DNA of 64,000 nucleotides from Bacillus sp. FJAT-28004 (GTDB lineage Bacteria; Bacillota; Bacilli; Paenibacillales; Paenibacillaceae). The notes under the pieces were generated by a model that saw only the letters and a program-made list of their open reading frames with translations, did no database searches and had not been told where the DNA came from. The first letter of the stretch is position 1, and each line of letters opens with the position of its first letter. This document shows, in pieces, positions 1-8,499 of this stretch. A program made the position numbers and the translations under genes. The stretch covers positions 4,940,665 through 5,004,664 of the forward strand of contig NZ_LGHP01000001.1 of the NCBI RefSeq assembly GCF_001280845.1, in the 5' to 3' direction.

Positions 1-773
1 TAGGAGCGATTCAGCTCCGCCTTGATCAGCTTGCCGCGGAGCTCCTCAGGCTCATATCCAACAGCATAAACGACATGCTCTGCTTCGATTTCATAACCAT
101 CAGCCGTACGTAATCGATGGATACCGTTTGGCAGCGTATCATGTGCCACAACATCGGATTGTTCATAAATCTCGAGTCCGGCTTCTGCGGCATCATTTGC
201 TACACCGTTAACGAACTGATATGGATTTACCTCTGCATCGCCATGTGCAACGATTGCGCCTGGTTTCCGGAACGGAAAATGTTTAGCGATATCGTCCGGA
301 GACCAAAATTCGACTTCAAGTCCACACGCCTTCAACGCCTCATATTCTCTTTTGAGTTTAGGCAGCTCCTGCTCCGATGAAGCATAATAAAGGCTGCTTC
401 TTCTAATTAAACCTACATCGACAGAAAGGGAGTCAGCTGTTTTTTCGAGCATTTGAACTGCATCTCTGCAAGCTCTATAGAAGAGTTGTGCATCACGCTC
501 CCCCACTTGGTCGATTAGATCGCAGAGCATAATGTCATTGCAAAATTGCAGCAGTCCTGTATTTGCTGACGTGCTTCCACCAGATACCTGCCCTCGTTCA
601 AGCATAATGGTGGAAAGGCCGCTTTTAATGAATATGGAAGAACATATGGTCCCGGACATTCCGCCGCCTATGACAGCTACTTGTGTTTGTTTATTTTGCC
701 GCAAGGGTGCATATACCTTGGGATTGTTTAATGTAACCGGCCAATATAAGTTACCGGTGTGCAGCTCCTTCAT
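1..773 (-). CDS. FAD-dependent oxidoreductase, DAO family (C-terminus outside window)
   Basis: The minus-strand frame opens at ATG 773 behind AGGGAG and stays open to the window edge, so only about 257 N-terminal residues are visible. After about 30 residues it has a Rossmann dinucleotide motif (VAVIGGGMSG), then an acidic residue and GGSTSANTGLLQ, the arrangement of D-amino-acid-oxidase/glycine-oxidase type flavoproteins. The substrate cannot be told. A conserved-looking AVGYEPEELRGKL segment near the window edge fits the second FAD contact. It lies downstream of the araC-type gene on the same strand, 94 bp away, and could be co-transcribed with it. The family call is firm; substrate and localisation (probably cytoplasmic, no signal peptide) are inference. 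Confidence 0.8.
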   Translation of the reverse strand, partial: MKELHTGNLYWPVTLNNPKVYAPLRQNKQTQVAVIGGGMSGTICSSIFIKSGLSTIMLERGQVSGGSTSANTGLLQFCNDIMLCDLIDQVGERDAQLFYRACRDAVQMLEKTADSLSVDVGLIRRSSLYYASSEQELPKLKREYEALKACGLEVEFWSPDDIAKHFPFRKPGAIVAHGDAEVNPYQFVNGVANDAAEAGLEIYEQSDVVAHDTLPNGIHRLRTADGYEIEAEHVVYAVGYEPEELRGKLIKAELNRS

Positions 774-867
774 AGATCATCACTCCCTACGATAGTATTA
801 CCCGAATTTACGAATATGAAGCGATGTAATAGGAAGGAAATGCAACTATTTTCCTGCTGCTTCAGTC

Positions 868-1731
868 TCATAAATTCCGCATCGCTATGCGGTATGCTGT
901 AGGAGATTGGCCATGAAGTCGGCGGAATTGTTTAGAGAAGTATAGAGCATCCTGTAGTCCGACCGAGGCGGCAACTTGTTCGATGGTGAGTTCTGGTCGT
1001 TCACGGAGCATGCGGCGCGCATTGTCGATACGGAGCTTAAGCAGGAAAGTGACAGGAGAGACGCCAATTCGCTGCTTGAACAAACGGGATAAGTACGCTC
1101 TATTGTAACCAAGCGATTCAGCCATTTGCTCAATGGAGACAGGATGGGCATACTGCGTTGATAAGTAATGGATGACTTGTTGAAGCAGGTGATCGCCTTC
1201 CGCTTGAGGGGTCCGAATTTCGCTGCCGTTCTGGGTGTTAAGCACGCTCTTGTACTCGGCAAGCAGCAGATGCAAATAGCCAGCGGCCCTCATATCTGAT
1301 GCAATGCCGCCCCGCCGAAAGGTATCGTATATTTGCCGAAATAAAGCAACGGCTCGCCGCTTATCTGGAGTGAACACTACCTGCTGCTCTGATGAAAAGC
1401 CTGCTGTTGTAACGAGATCGGCGGATAGCGTTCCATTAAATGCGACCCACAGGTACCGCCATGGCAAGTCCCCATCAGATTCATAACTGATTAATTGTTC
1501 CGGTTCAATCAAGAAGGTATGTCCTGCACGAAGCTCATGCTTGACCTCATCACAAATAAAGAGGCCTTTTCCCTCCAGTACGATGTGCATCAAATAGAAG
1601 TCGTAAACCTTGGGCCCAAGTCGGTGGAGCGGCTTCGTCTGGCTCTCGCCAGCAAACAGCACATTAAGAGGCGATTTCTTGCCATCTACGATAATCGGAT
1701 TGGAGGCTACTGTATACATATCCTGCTTCAT
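868..1731 (-). CDS. AraC-family transcriptional regulator (287 aa)
   Basis: This is a two-part regulator. An N-terminal cupin-like sugar-sensing half (about residues 10-150, LHRLGPKVYDFYLMHIVLEG near the start) is followed by a C-terminal double helix-turn-helix (about residues 185-285, with SIEQMAESLGYNRAYLSRLF and the typical ending LYFSKQFRRLHGQSPTAYR). It is divergent from galK with a 203 bp shared control region. The galK promoter there has a good -10 (TATACT at 1879) but a poor, closely spaced -35, as expected for an activator-dependent promoter. I infer that it activates galKET in response to galactose or a galactoside. The oxidoreductase further down the minus strand is an alternative target. 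Confidence 0.85.
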   Translation of the reverse strand: MKQDMYTVASNPIIVDGKKSPLNVLFAGESQTKPLHRLGPKVYDFYLMHIVLEGKGLFICDEVKHELRAGHTFLIEPEQLISYESDGDLPWRYLWVAFNGTLSADLVTTAGFSSEQQVVFTPDKRRAVALFRQIYDTFRRGGIASDMRAAGYLHLLLAEYKSVLNTQNGSEIRTPQAEGDHLLQQVIHYLSTQYAHPVSIEQMAESLGYNRAYLSRLFKQRIGVSPVTFLLKLRIDNARRMLRERPELTIEQVAASVGLQDALYFSKQFRRLHGQSPTAYRIAMRNL

Positions 1732-1934
1732 TTTACTTTACACCTGCTTTATATTTGAATGCGAATAGGAACAATTGTAGTGTTTACACTATCATAGCAT
1801 GTCCTATGTCAGTGCGAGAAGTCACATTAATCCATATAAAAAGCACTTGCCGCCATTTTGTTTTACAGCTGCTTCCCTTATACTAAGGTTGTTAACTAAA
1901 CATACAAAATCGATAAAAAGGAACGTGATAGCAA

Positions 1935-3107
1935 ATGGCAAACATTGAAGCGCTAACACAGCAGTTCATACAACAATACGGCGGAGACGCGAGCGACATC
2001 GCTGTATTTCATGCTCCAGGCCGCGTAAACCTGATCGGTGAGCATACAGACTATAACGGCGGCTATGTGTTTCCGGCTGCACTTACTTTCGGAACAACTC
2101 TTCTGATCCGCAAACGTCCTGATAATCAGCTTGGTCTTGCGACGACAAACTTCCCAGCTTCAAAAAGCTTCTCTCTCGACACGATCGTTTACGACGAGGC
2201 TGACGACTGGATGAACTATCCTAAGGGAATTGTACATGAGCTTCTGCAAGCGGGCGTGAAATTTTCCAGCGGTTACGACTTGCTGTATCACGGCGAAATT
2301 CCAAATGGTGCTGGACTTTCCTCCTCTGCATCCATTGAGGTCGTAACGGCTTTCGCGCTTCAAACGCTCGAAGGGCTGCCAATTGATAAAGTGAAGATCG
2401 CCTTGCTCTCGCAAAAGTCAGAAAATGAGTTTAATGGTGTTCAGTGCGGCATCATGGACCAATTCGCTGTAGCAAATGGCAAAAAGGATCATGCCATTCT
2501 GTTGATGTGCGATACGCTTGAGTATGATCTTATTCCGTTTGATTCTGGCAGCTATAAGCTGGTTATTGGGAATACGAACAAGCGCCGTGGTCTTGTTGAT
2601 TCTGCTTATAACGAACGCCGCGCACAATGCGAGCAAGCAGTAGAGGACTTGAAAGATGCATTCCCTGAGCTTACTCTGCTAGGACAAATCAACCTTGAGC
2701 AATTTAACGCTGCAAAACATCTAATCAAGGATGAAACGGTTCGCAAGCGCGCACAACATGTCGTCGAGGAAATCGACCGTGTACTGCAATCGATCAAGGC
2801 GCTAAAAGCAAACGACCTTGTGCAATTCGGTCAATTGATGAACGGCTCACATGATTCGCTGCGCGATCTTTATGAAGTAACGGGTGCTGAGCTGGATGCG
2901 ATGGTTGCAGCTGCTCGCCTTGTGCCAGGCGTGCTAGGTTCGCGTATGACAGGCGCAGGCTTCGGCGGATGTACGGTTTCACTTGTTCACGAGGACAGCG
3001 TGGAGGCGTTCCAAGCAGAGGTAGGCCGCAAATACAATGAAGCAACAGGCTTAACAGCTGACTTCTATGTGTGCACGATCGGAAACGGCGTAGAGCGCCT
3101 TGTATAA
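1935..3107 (+). CDS. galK: Galactokinase
   Basis: This GHMP-superfamily kinase phosphorylates galactose to galactose-1-phosphate with ATP, the first committed step of the Leloir pathway, in the cytoplasm. All three family signatures are present. The galactokinase signature GRVNLIGEHTDYNGG is at about residues 29-43. The ATP-binding GAGLSSSAS loop is at about 125-133. The C-terminal GSRMTGAGFGGC motif is at about 337-348. The length of 390 aa is normal. The start at ATG 1935 follows AAAAGGAACGTG. It is the first gene of galK-galE-galT, with 43 bp to galE, and is divergent from the AraC-type regulator that probably controls it. Confidence 0.97.
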   Translation: MANIEALTQQFIQQYGGDASDIAVFHAPGRVNLIGEHTDYNGGYVFPAALTFGTTLLIRKRPDNQLGLATTNFPASKSFSLDTIVYDEADDWMNYPKGIVHELLQAGVKFSSGYDLLYHGEIPNGAGLSSSASIEVVTAFALQTLEGLPIDKVKIALLSQKSENEFNGVQCGIMDQFAVANGKKDHAILLMCDTLEYDLIPFDSGSYKLVIGNTNKRRGLVDSAYNERRAQCEQAVEDLKDAFPELTLLGQINLEQFNAAKHLIKDETVRKRAQHVVEEIDRVLQSIKALKANDLVQFGQLMNGSHDSLRDLYEVTGAELDAMVAAARLVPGVLGSRMTGAGFGGCTVSLVHEDSVEAFQAEVGRKYNEATGLTADFYVCTIGNGVERLV

Positions 3108-3150
3108 ATAGCAATAACAGCGACAACCAAATGGAGAGGGGAAATGAATC

Positions 3151-4137
3151 ATGGCAGTATTAGTAACTGGAGGGGCTGGTTACATTGGCTCTCATGCCGT
3201 AGCGGCATTACAGGAACGCGGCGAGGAAATCGTTATCGTCGACAATTTGCAGCAGGGACACCGCGAGGCTTTGCTTGGAGGCAAGCTGTATGAGGGTGAT
3301 CTTCGCGATGCAGCTTTTATGGATACTGTCTTTAAGGAAAACGAAATTGATGCAGTTATCCACTTTGCAGCGAATTCACTTGTTGGTGAAAGCATGAAGG
3401 ACCCAGGCAAATATTATCACAATAACGTGTTTGGCACGCTGTGCTTGCTTGAGAAAATGAATGAATATAATGTTCGTAAAATCGTGTTCTCTTCGACAGC
3501 TGCGACTTACGGCGAGCCGGAGAATGTGCCAATCGACGAGTACGATCGCACGCTTCCAACGAATGCTTATGGCGAAACCAAGCTTGCAATGGAAAAAATG
3601 ATGAAATGGTTCGACGTAGCTCATAACATCAAGTTTGTATCGCTTCGTTACTTCAATGCGGCGGGTGCTCATGAGAGCGGCAAAATCGGCGAGGATCATA
3701 GCCCGGAAACACATCTGATTCCTATCGTGCTCCAAGCAGCGCTTGGTCAGCGTCCTCATATCTCCGTATTCGGAGAAGATTATGAGACGCCAGATGGTAC
3801 TTGCATCCGTGACTACATTCATGTAAGCGACCTTGCCGATGCGCATGTGCTTGCAGTAGATCGTCTTCGCAGCGGTGCAGAAAGCTCAGTATATAATCTT
3901 GGCAACGGAACAGGCTTTTCTGTAAAACAAGTTATTGATATCGCGCGCACAGTAACAGGCAAAGAAATCCCAGCTGTGTTCGAAGCTCGTCGCGCGGGTG
4001 ACCCTGCTGTTCTCGTAGCTTCCTCTGATCGTGCTCGCAAAGAGCTAGGCTGGAATCCGAAGCGAGACAAGCTTGAGGACATTATTAAAAGCGCTTGGAG
4101 CTGGCATGAAGTGAATCCAAATGGATACAACGACTAA
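3151..4137 (+). CDS. galE: UDP-glucose 4-epimerase
   Basis: This short-chain dehydrogenase/reductase interconverts UDP-galactose and UDP-glucose with bound NAD. The NAD loop GGAGYIGSHA starts at residue 7. The SST triad segment is near residue 115 and the catalytic Y140-x3-K144 lies in YGETK. The C-terminal VYNLGNGTGFSVKQVI and the ARRAGDPAVLVA segment are typical of GalE. The length of 328 aa is standard. A GGAGAGGGGAAATGAATC ribosome site region precedes ATG 3151. It sits between galK and galT, so the Leloir pathway is complete in one transcript. Confidence 0.97.
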   Translation: MAVLVTGGAGYIGSHAVAALQERGEEIVIVDNLQQGHREALLGGKLYEGDLRDAAFMDTVFKENEIDAVIHFAANSLVGESMKDPGKYYHNNVFGTLCLLEKMNEYNVRKIVFSSTAATYGEPENVPIDEYDRTLPTNAYGETKLAMEKMMKWFDVAHNIKFVSLRYFNAAGAHESGKIGEDHSPETHLIPIVLQAALGQRPHISVFGEDYETPDGTCIRDYIHVSDLADAHVLAVDRLRSGAESSVYNLGNGTGFSVKQVIDIARTVTGKEIPAVFEARRAGDPAVLVASSDRARKELGWNPKRDKLEDIIKSAWSWHEVNPNGYND

Positions 4138-4170
4138 GATTGACCGCCTAACGGAAAGGAGCTGCATCAC

Positions 4171-5760
4171 GTGGTAAACAAACAACAAGTAACATCAGCA
4201 AACGATGCGCTGATTCTTATAGAACGCTTGCTGCAATTTGGATTGCAGCGCAATCTGCTGAATGATCAGCTTGATACGCATGCAGCGAGAAACGAACTGC
4301 TAGATCTCTTTCACTTTACTGAACCGTTTGAAGGTCAAGTTGCAGAGGAAAAACTTGAAAGCGCAGTGCCGCTTCTAGAGCCGTTACTTGATTATGGTTA
4401 CGCAATCGGACTAATTCCAGACAATACGACAACATACCGCGATTTGCTTGATGCTCGTATTATGGGCTTCTTGCTGCCGCGTCCTTCTGAAGCCAGCGCC
4501 GCATTCCAGCGTTTGGCGAAGGAGAAGGGGCTAAAAGAGGCAACGGATGCCTTCTACAACCTGAGCATCGATTCGAATTACATTCGGATGGACCGCATTC
4601 GCAAAAATCTATATTGGCTGCACGAGACTGAATTCGGAAACCTTGAGATTACGATAAATCTCTCAAAGCCTGAGAAAGACCCGAAGGAGATCGCGCTGCT
4701 CAAAACGATGCCGCAGGCAAAGTATCCAAAGTGCTTGCTGTGCGCCCAAAATGTTGGTTACGCTGGTCGTCCTGATCATCCAGCTCGTCAAAACCTGCGT
4801 GTCTTGCCTCTCACACTGCAAGAGGAGAAATGGTATCTACAATATTCTCCATACGTATATTACAATGAGCACAGTATTATTTTCAAAGGCGTACATGAGC
4901 CAATGGTTATATCTCATTCGTCATTCGCGAGGCTGCTTGACTTCGTAGAGCTCTTTCCGCATTATTTCATCGGTTCCAACGCTGATTTGCCGATTGTTGG
5001 CGGCTCGATTCTAAGTCATGATCATTTCCAAGGTGGCCGCCATGTGTTTCCGATGGAAGCTGCTTCAACAGAGACGCTGTTTGCTGATCCTAAGCTTCCA
5101 GGCTTACGCTTTGGCATCGTGAACTGGCCGATGTCAGTCGTTCGGGTCAATGGCACGTCCAAAGCGGATGTTCATCGTGCTGCCTGCCGTATACTTGATG
5201 AATGGCGTAATTATAGCGATGCAGCTGTAGATGTGCTAGCTTTTACCGAGCAGGCTGATGGCACGAATACACCACATAACACGATTACTCCTATTGCCAG
5301 GCTGCGGGATAACAGCGAGTATGAGATCGATCTGGTGCTTCGCAACAACCGTACCAGCGACGAGCATCCGGACGGTATTTTCCATCCGCATCAGCATTTG
5401 CATCATGTGAAGAAAGAAAATATCGGCTTGATCGAAGTGATGGGACTTGCGGTACTGCCAGGACGCTTGAAGGATGAACTGGAGCTAATTGCGGCTTATT
5501 TGTCAGGTGCATCAGTTGCTGTACCAGAAGAACTTCATGCGGACTCACATCCCCTTCATAAGCATGCGGAGTGGCTGCTGTCTCTAATTGATCGCTTTGG
5601 CACATCAAATATCGCTGAACAAGCGAAAAAAATCGTTGAAGCTGAAACGGGCAGCAAGTTTTTAGAGGTGCTGAAGGATGCGGGAGTATACAAGCGCACA
5701 GCTGACGGCGCAGCAGGATTTGAACGTTTCTTAACGTTCATTGGGCTTCAAAGAACATAA
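4171..5760 (+). CDS. galT: UDP-glucose-hexose-1-phosphate uridylyltransferase, class II
   Basis: The enzyme transfers UMP from UDP-glucose to galactose-1-phosphate. The 529-aa size and the SHDHFQGG motif (about residue 284) mark the large Gram-positive class II GalT, not the approximately 350-aa class I enzyme. Start is GTG at 4171 behind GGAAAGGAG with good spacing. It is the last gene of galKET and is followed within 10 bp by a strong hairpin terminator. NVGYAGRPDHPARQNLRVLPL in the middle is also typical of this class. Confidence 0.95.
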   Translation: MVNKQQVTSANDALILIERLLQFGLQRNLLNDQLDTHAARNELLDLFHFTEPFEGQVAEEKLESAVPLLEPLLDYGYAIGLIPDNTTTYRDLLDARIMGFLLPRPSEASAAFQRLAKEKGLKEATDAFYNLSIDSNYIRMDRIRKNLYWLHETEFGNLEITINLSKPEKDPKEIALLKTMPQAKYPKCLLCAQNVGYAGRPDHPARQNLRVLPLTLQEEKWYLQYSPYVYYNEHSIIFKGVHEPMVISHSSFARLLDFVELFPHYFIGSNADLPIVGGSILSHDHFQGGRHVFPMEAASTETLFADPKLPGLRFGIVNWPMSVVRVNGTSKADVHRAACRILDEWRNYSDAAVDVLAFTEQADGTNTPHNTITPIARLRDNSEYEIDLVLRNNRTSDEHPDGIFHPHQHLHHVKKENIGLIEVMGLAVLPGRLKDELELIAAYLSGASVAVPEELHADSHPLHKHAEWLLSLIDRFGTSNIAEQAKKIVEAETGSKFLEVLKDAGVYKRTADGAAGFERFLTFIGLQRT

Positions 5761-5769
5761 ATATAATAG

Positions 5770-5814
5770 AACCTCCATCCACGCTGGTCACTAGCGATTG
5801 AATGGAGGTTTTTT
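5770..5814 (+). terminator. Rho-independent terminator of galKET
   Basis: Arms AACCTCCAT (5770-5778) and ATGGAGGTT (5802-5810) are followed directly by TTTT. A second small stem (CGCT/AGCG) lies in the loop. It sits 10 bp after the galT stop. Confidence 0.9.
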
Positions 5815-5890
5815 GCTATCAAGCGTAATTATGGAGCCATTGATATAATGATTTATAAACATGTATTGTGAAATTATATTAATTTGTAAA

Positions 5891-5919
5891 GTGACAAAAT
5901 TTATGGTATTTTTTATAGA
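5891..5919 (+). promoter_or_regulatory. Predicted sigma-A promoter of the 150-aa gene
   Basis: GTGACA (5891-5896), 17-bp spacer, TATAGA (5914-5919), in a very AT-rich stretch between the galT terminator and the next gene. The leader to the ATG is about 55 nt. Confidence 0.6.
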
Positions 5920-5982
5920 ATAAACAAACCTTTTTGAATTATATTTTTATTTCTCTATAAACTATTTATCGGAGGGGTCAGG

Positions 5983-6435
5983 ATGTCCGAAAAAATGCTG
6001 CCGTTGGACGATTTTTTGCAGCTCAGCACAGATGAACAAGTAGAAAAACTAAAGCGTTGGAAGATGGATTATACGCTTAAAGACATTCGGGAGGCTTGGA
6101 ACTTCAAGCATTCTGCGCAATATTACATGCTGCTGAAGAAACTTCGTATTTATGAGAGAGTTGTTAATAAATCAGATAAGTTCTATCCCGTACAAGAGCA
6201 GCTCACAACGAGAACGAATGCTGGCGGAGAGCGCGGATGGTCTGGACAGGCAGCTTTCGCGGAGCGTAAGCTTCCGTCGGACAGCTTCGATTACCATTTA
6301 AATACGACACTGAGCGGCCCTGAGCTTGCGGATAAGCTGGAGAGAATCGCACATTTCCTAAAAGGCGAGCATAAGGCAGTATCGATTAAGCTGTCTATAG
6401 AAGCTGCGGATCTTGAAGTGGAAGAGCTGGAATAA
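5983..6435 (+). CDS. Hypothetical protein (150 aa), possible HTH at N-terminus
   Basis: I do not recognise the family. ATG 5983 follows CGGAGGGG with good spacing, and the frame has its own predicted promoter and terminator, so it is a monocistronic real gene. Residues 10-60 (EQVEKLKRWKMDYTLKDI then REAWNF and YYMLLKKL) read like a compact helical, helix-turn-helix-like segment. Residues 65-95 look flexible. The C-terminal 50 residues are acidic and ordered (GPELADKLERIAHFL, then an alternating strand-like VSIKLSIEAADLEVEELE). No membrane segment or signal peptide is seen. A small DNA- or protein-binding regulator is possible, but this is a guess. Confidence 0.6.
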   Translation: MSEKMLPLDDFLQLSTDEQVEKLKRWKMDYTLKDIREAWNFKHSAQYYMLLKKLRIYERVVNKSDKFYPVQEQLTTRTNAGGERGWSGQAAFAERKLPSDSFDYHLNTTLSGPELADKLERIAHFLKGEHKAVSIKLSIEAADLEVEELE

Positions 6436-6442
6436 ATGCTGT

Positions 6443-6540
6443 AGCAAGCAAAAACACCTTCAGCGTCCTTTGGATGCTGAAGCAGCTTTGATGGAGAAAT
6501 ATAAGATAAGTAGGAGCAAATGATATCCTTTCTTATATTT
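6443..6540 (+). repeat. Dispersed intergenic repeat, copy A (two nested hairpins)
   Basis: Bases 6443-6505 match the reverse complement of 34203-34265 at 58 of 63 positions. The unit holds a perfect hairpin CTTCAGC (6458-6464) / GCTGAAG (6476-6482), then AAATATAAG (6497-6505) paired with CTTATATTT (6532-6540). The same two-hairpin layout is kept in copy B, where one change leaves a G-U pair. It sits just after the stop of the 150-aa gene. Confidence 0.8.
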
Positions 6541-6544
6541 AAAC

Positions 6545-6592
6545 AAAAGAAGAACCGAGCTCGGCGAAGTTGCCTGGCTCGGTTCTTCTTTT
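6545..6592. terminator. Bidirectional terminator
   Basis: A perfect 16-bp inverted repeat, AAAAGAAGAACCGAGC (6545-6560) and GCTCGGTTCTTCTTTT (6577-6592), has A-runs on one side and T-runs on the other. It separates the convergent 150-aa gene (+) and the DUF1128 gene (-). Confidence 0.9.
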
Positions 6593-6645
6593 GTAGAAAA
6601 ATGAAAATAAATGTCTGATACTGGAATATTATGTTTGTAAAAACA

Positions 6646-6873
6646 TTATTGCATACGAAGTTTGCCAAGCTCGGAAACGAGCGCTTCTACCTCACTGATG
6701 CTGAATTTCTCCTTCGATGCGACGACTTCATACAGGTCTTTTATATCCTCATATTTATTGAGGTCGAAGTTAGAAGCTTGCATGGCAGCAGCGGAAGCCA
6801 TCTTCAGCTTTGTTTTGATAACTTCAATCATAAACGCCACATTTTCTTGCGTTTGTAAGTTTAAATTAGTCAT
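6646..6873 (-). CDS. DUF1128 / UPF0435 family protein (YfkK-like, 75 aa)
   Basis: This small cytoplasmic all-helical protein has unknown function. The sequence NVAFMIEVIKTKLKM, then YEDIKDLYEVV and SISEVEALVSELGKL, matches the UPF0435 (B. subtilis YfkK) pattern as I recall it. I choose ATG 6873 because AGGAGG lies 7-8 bases upstream and the family similarity starts there. A longer reading of the same frame upstream has no ribosome site. It is transcribed away from yyaC, sharing a 200-bp divergent region. Confidence 0.8.
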   Translation of the reverse strand: MTNLNLQTQENVAFMIEVIKTKLKMASAAAMQASNFDLNKYEDIKDLYEVVASKEKFSISEVEALVSELGKLRMQ

Positions 6874-6977
6874 GGAGTGCCTCCTAAATTTTTTGCGAGC
6901 CGAAAGCGGTCTCGGAAATGTTCGAACGATTTGCATTGCTGCAATTGTAACATGTTTCAAACGTGAAAGACCACAAA

Positions 6978-7006
6978 TTGAACAGTGTCTTAAAATTGGA
7001 TACAAT
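6978..7006 (+). promoter_or_regulatory. Predicted sigma-A promoter of yyaC
   Basis: TTGAAC (6978-6983), 17-bp spacer, TACAAT (7001-7006). The expected start of transcription is near 7013, so the yyaC start codon must lie after this point. Confidence 0.7.
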
Positions 7007-7077
7007 TAAACTCAGATACGATTGGCAATCGAATACAGGGCAGGTGCAATACGACGGAACAGCTAGCGAATAATGAA

Positions 7078-7599
7078 TTGGAACCCTTTTTTAGAACCAT
7101 TGCAAATAAGTATATGAAGCGCAGCGGTATTGTATTTGTATGTATTGGCAGCGATCGTTCCACTGGAGACTCCCTTGGCCCATTAGTGGGAACGATGCTT
7201 AAGGAACGCGGCTGGCCGAATGTAATCGGAACGCTGGACAACCCTTGTGATGCGCATGCCGTTTTGCAAGCTGCACAGTCGCTGCATGAAGATGCGATTG
7301 TCATTGCCATTGATGCATGTCTTGGCAAGCCAAGCTCCATCGGCCGCTTTATTCTGAATGAAGGACCGCTTGAGCCAGGAAAAGCAATTGGCCGCAGACT
7401 TCCAGCAATCGGGCAATATAGTATTGCAGGCGTAGTCAATGCAAATGGCCCTAAAGCATATTGGATGCTGCAAACGACTTCGCTTTACCAAGTGATGCGC
7501 ATGGCAAACGAGGTTGCATGCGCAATCGATTCTGCTTGGGGCAAGCATTCGGATAAGTTCTTAGATGTAAATCAAGCTATACAAATTCCATCGGTTTAA
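7078..7599 (+). CDS. yyaC: YyaC family spore protein (GPR-like putative protease)
   Basis: The protein resembles B. subtilis YyaC, a spore-associated relative of the GPR/hydrogenase-maturation protease fold. FVCIGSDRSTGDSLGPLVG near the N-terminus, AIDACLG about residue 80 and GQYSIAGVVNANG about residue 115 are the conserved blocks, and DRSTGDSLGP carries the acidic metal-site candidates. Start is uncertain. TTG 7078 is the only ordinary start codon in frame but has no ribosome site, and the frame stays open upstream to 6994. GTG 7044, preceded by CAGGGCAGG, is one frame off. Either an unusual start or a one-base difference near 7044-7078 is possible. The alpha/beta hydrolase follows 15 bp downstream. 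Confidence 0.8.
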   Translation: MEPFFRTIANKYMKRSGIVFVCIGSDRSTGDSLGPLVGTMLKERGWPNVIGTLDNPCDAHAVLQAAQSLHEDAIVIAIDACLGKPSSIGRFILNEGPLEPGKAIGRRLPAIGQYSIAGVVNANGPKAYWMLQTTSLYQVMRMANEVACAIDSAWGKHSDKFLDVNQAIQIPSV

Positions 7600-7614
7600 A
7601 GGAGCATGAAGCAA

Positions 7615-8478
7615 ATGACAAAAGAAGATAACGGAAACGTGTACTCGATTGCACAGCGCAAGCTTTTTTTGAATAACGGATTGGAGCTCGCTTATTATGA
7701 TTCCCATCCGGATGACGGAGGTGCTGCGGACGGTATTTCTGAGGTGGTCGTCTTGCTACATGGTTATTGCGGAAGCTCCGCTTATTGGGAGCATATCGTG
7801 GATGAGCTGGAGCAATCTGTGCGGATCATTGCACCAGACGCACGCGGGCATGGAAGAAGCTCCGCACCAAGCGAAGAAGTTTATACGATGGAGATGTATG
7901 CCGAGGATATTGCTGAGTTGCTTATTAGGCTGCAAATTCACAATGCTGTATTGCTCGGGCACTCCTTAGGGGGCTACATCACACTTGCATTTGCTGAAAA
8001 ATATGCCAAGAAGCTTTCTGGTTTTGGCCTCATCCATTCGACGGCGCTAGATGATGGTGACACTGCTAAAGAAAATCGTGATAAAGCGGTTGCTGCTCTG
8101 GAACAAAACGGAGTGAAGTCGTTCGTTGATGGACTCATTCCTAAGCTGTTTGCCCAAGACAACGTAGAGGCTTTGTCTGCCGAGGTTGAGAAAGGGAAGA
8201 AAATTGGGTACGGCACGTCATTGCAAGGCGCAATCGGCACGGCAAAAGGAATGAAGGCTCGTCCAAACCGGACGTTCGTTATTGAGCAATCAGAGCTGCC
8301 CGTACTCCTTGTTGCAGGAGTGTCCGATAAGGTTATCCCAGTTGAGAGTGTTTTTGCAGCTTCAAACGGGTTAACCGTGAAGGTTGAGCTCGGCAGTGCG
8401 GGTCACATGGGAATGATTGAAGAGCCGAAGCAATTGATCAAGGCTATTCTAGGCTTCGTGAAGAATAAGCAGCAGTAG
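7615..8478 (+). CDS. Alpha/beta hydrolase
   Basis: Cytoplasmic alpha/beta-fold hydrolase of about 287 aa. It shows the oxyanion strand VVVLLHGYCGSSAYW, the APDARGHGRSS segment, the nucleophile elbow GHSLGGY (about residue 118), a late acid (VAGVSDKVIP) and the histidine in GSAGHMGMIEEP, so the catalytic triad Ser-Asp-His is intact. The substrate is unknown; esterase, peptidase or menaquinone-type roles are all possible. AAAGGAG (7598-7604) is one base from ATG 7606 but ten from ATG 7615, so I prefer 7615. It follows yyaC closely and precedes the DUF6483-like gene by 21 bp, suggesting one operon. Confidence 0.85.
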   Translation: MTKEDNGNVYSIAQRKLFLNNGLELAYYDSHPDDGGAADGISEVVVLLHGYCGSSAYWEHIVDELEQSVRIIAPDARGHGRSSAPSEEVYTMEMYAEDIAELLIRLQIHNAVLLGHSLGGYITLAFAEKYAKKLSGFGLIHSTALDDGDTAKENRDKAVAALEQNGVKSFVDGLIPKLFAQDNVEALSAEVEKGKKIGYGTSLQGAIGTAKGMKARPNRTFVIEQSELPVLLVAGVSDKVIPVESVFAASNGLTVKVELGSAGHMGMIEEPKQLIKAILGFVKNKQQ

Positions 8479-8499
8479 ATTGGCGGGAGGGGGAACCGG

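Noticed and set aside
532..795. Plus-strand ORF opposite the FAD oxidoreductase
   Set aside because: Shadow of the minus-strand gene, which has a clear GxGxxG motif and ribosome site.
6646..7005. 119-residue reading of the DUF1128 gene
   Set aside because: The extension has no ribosome site, crosses the divergent promoter region and lies outside family similarity; ATG 6873 with AGGAGG is better.
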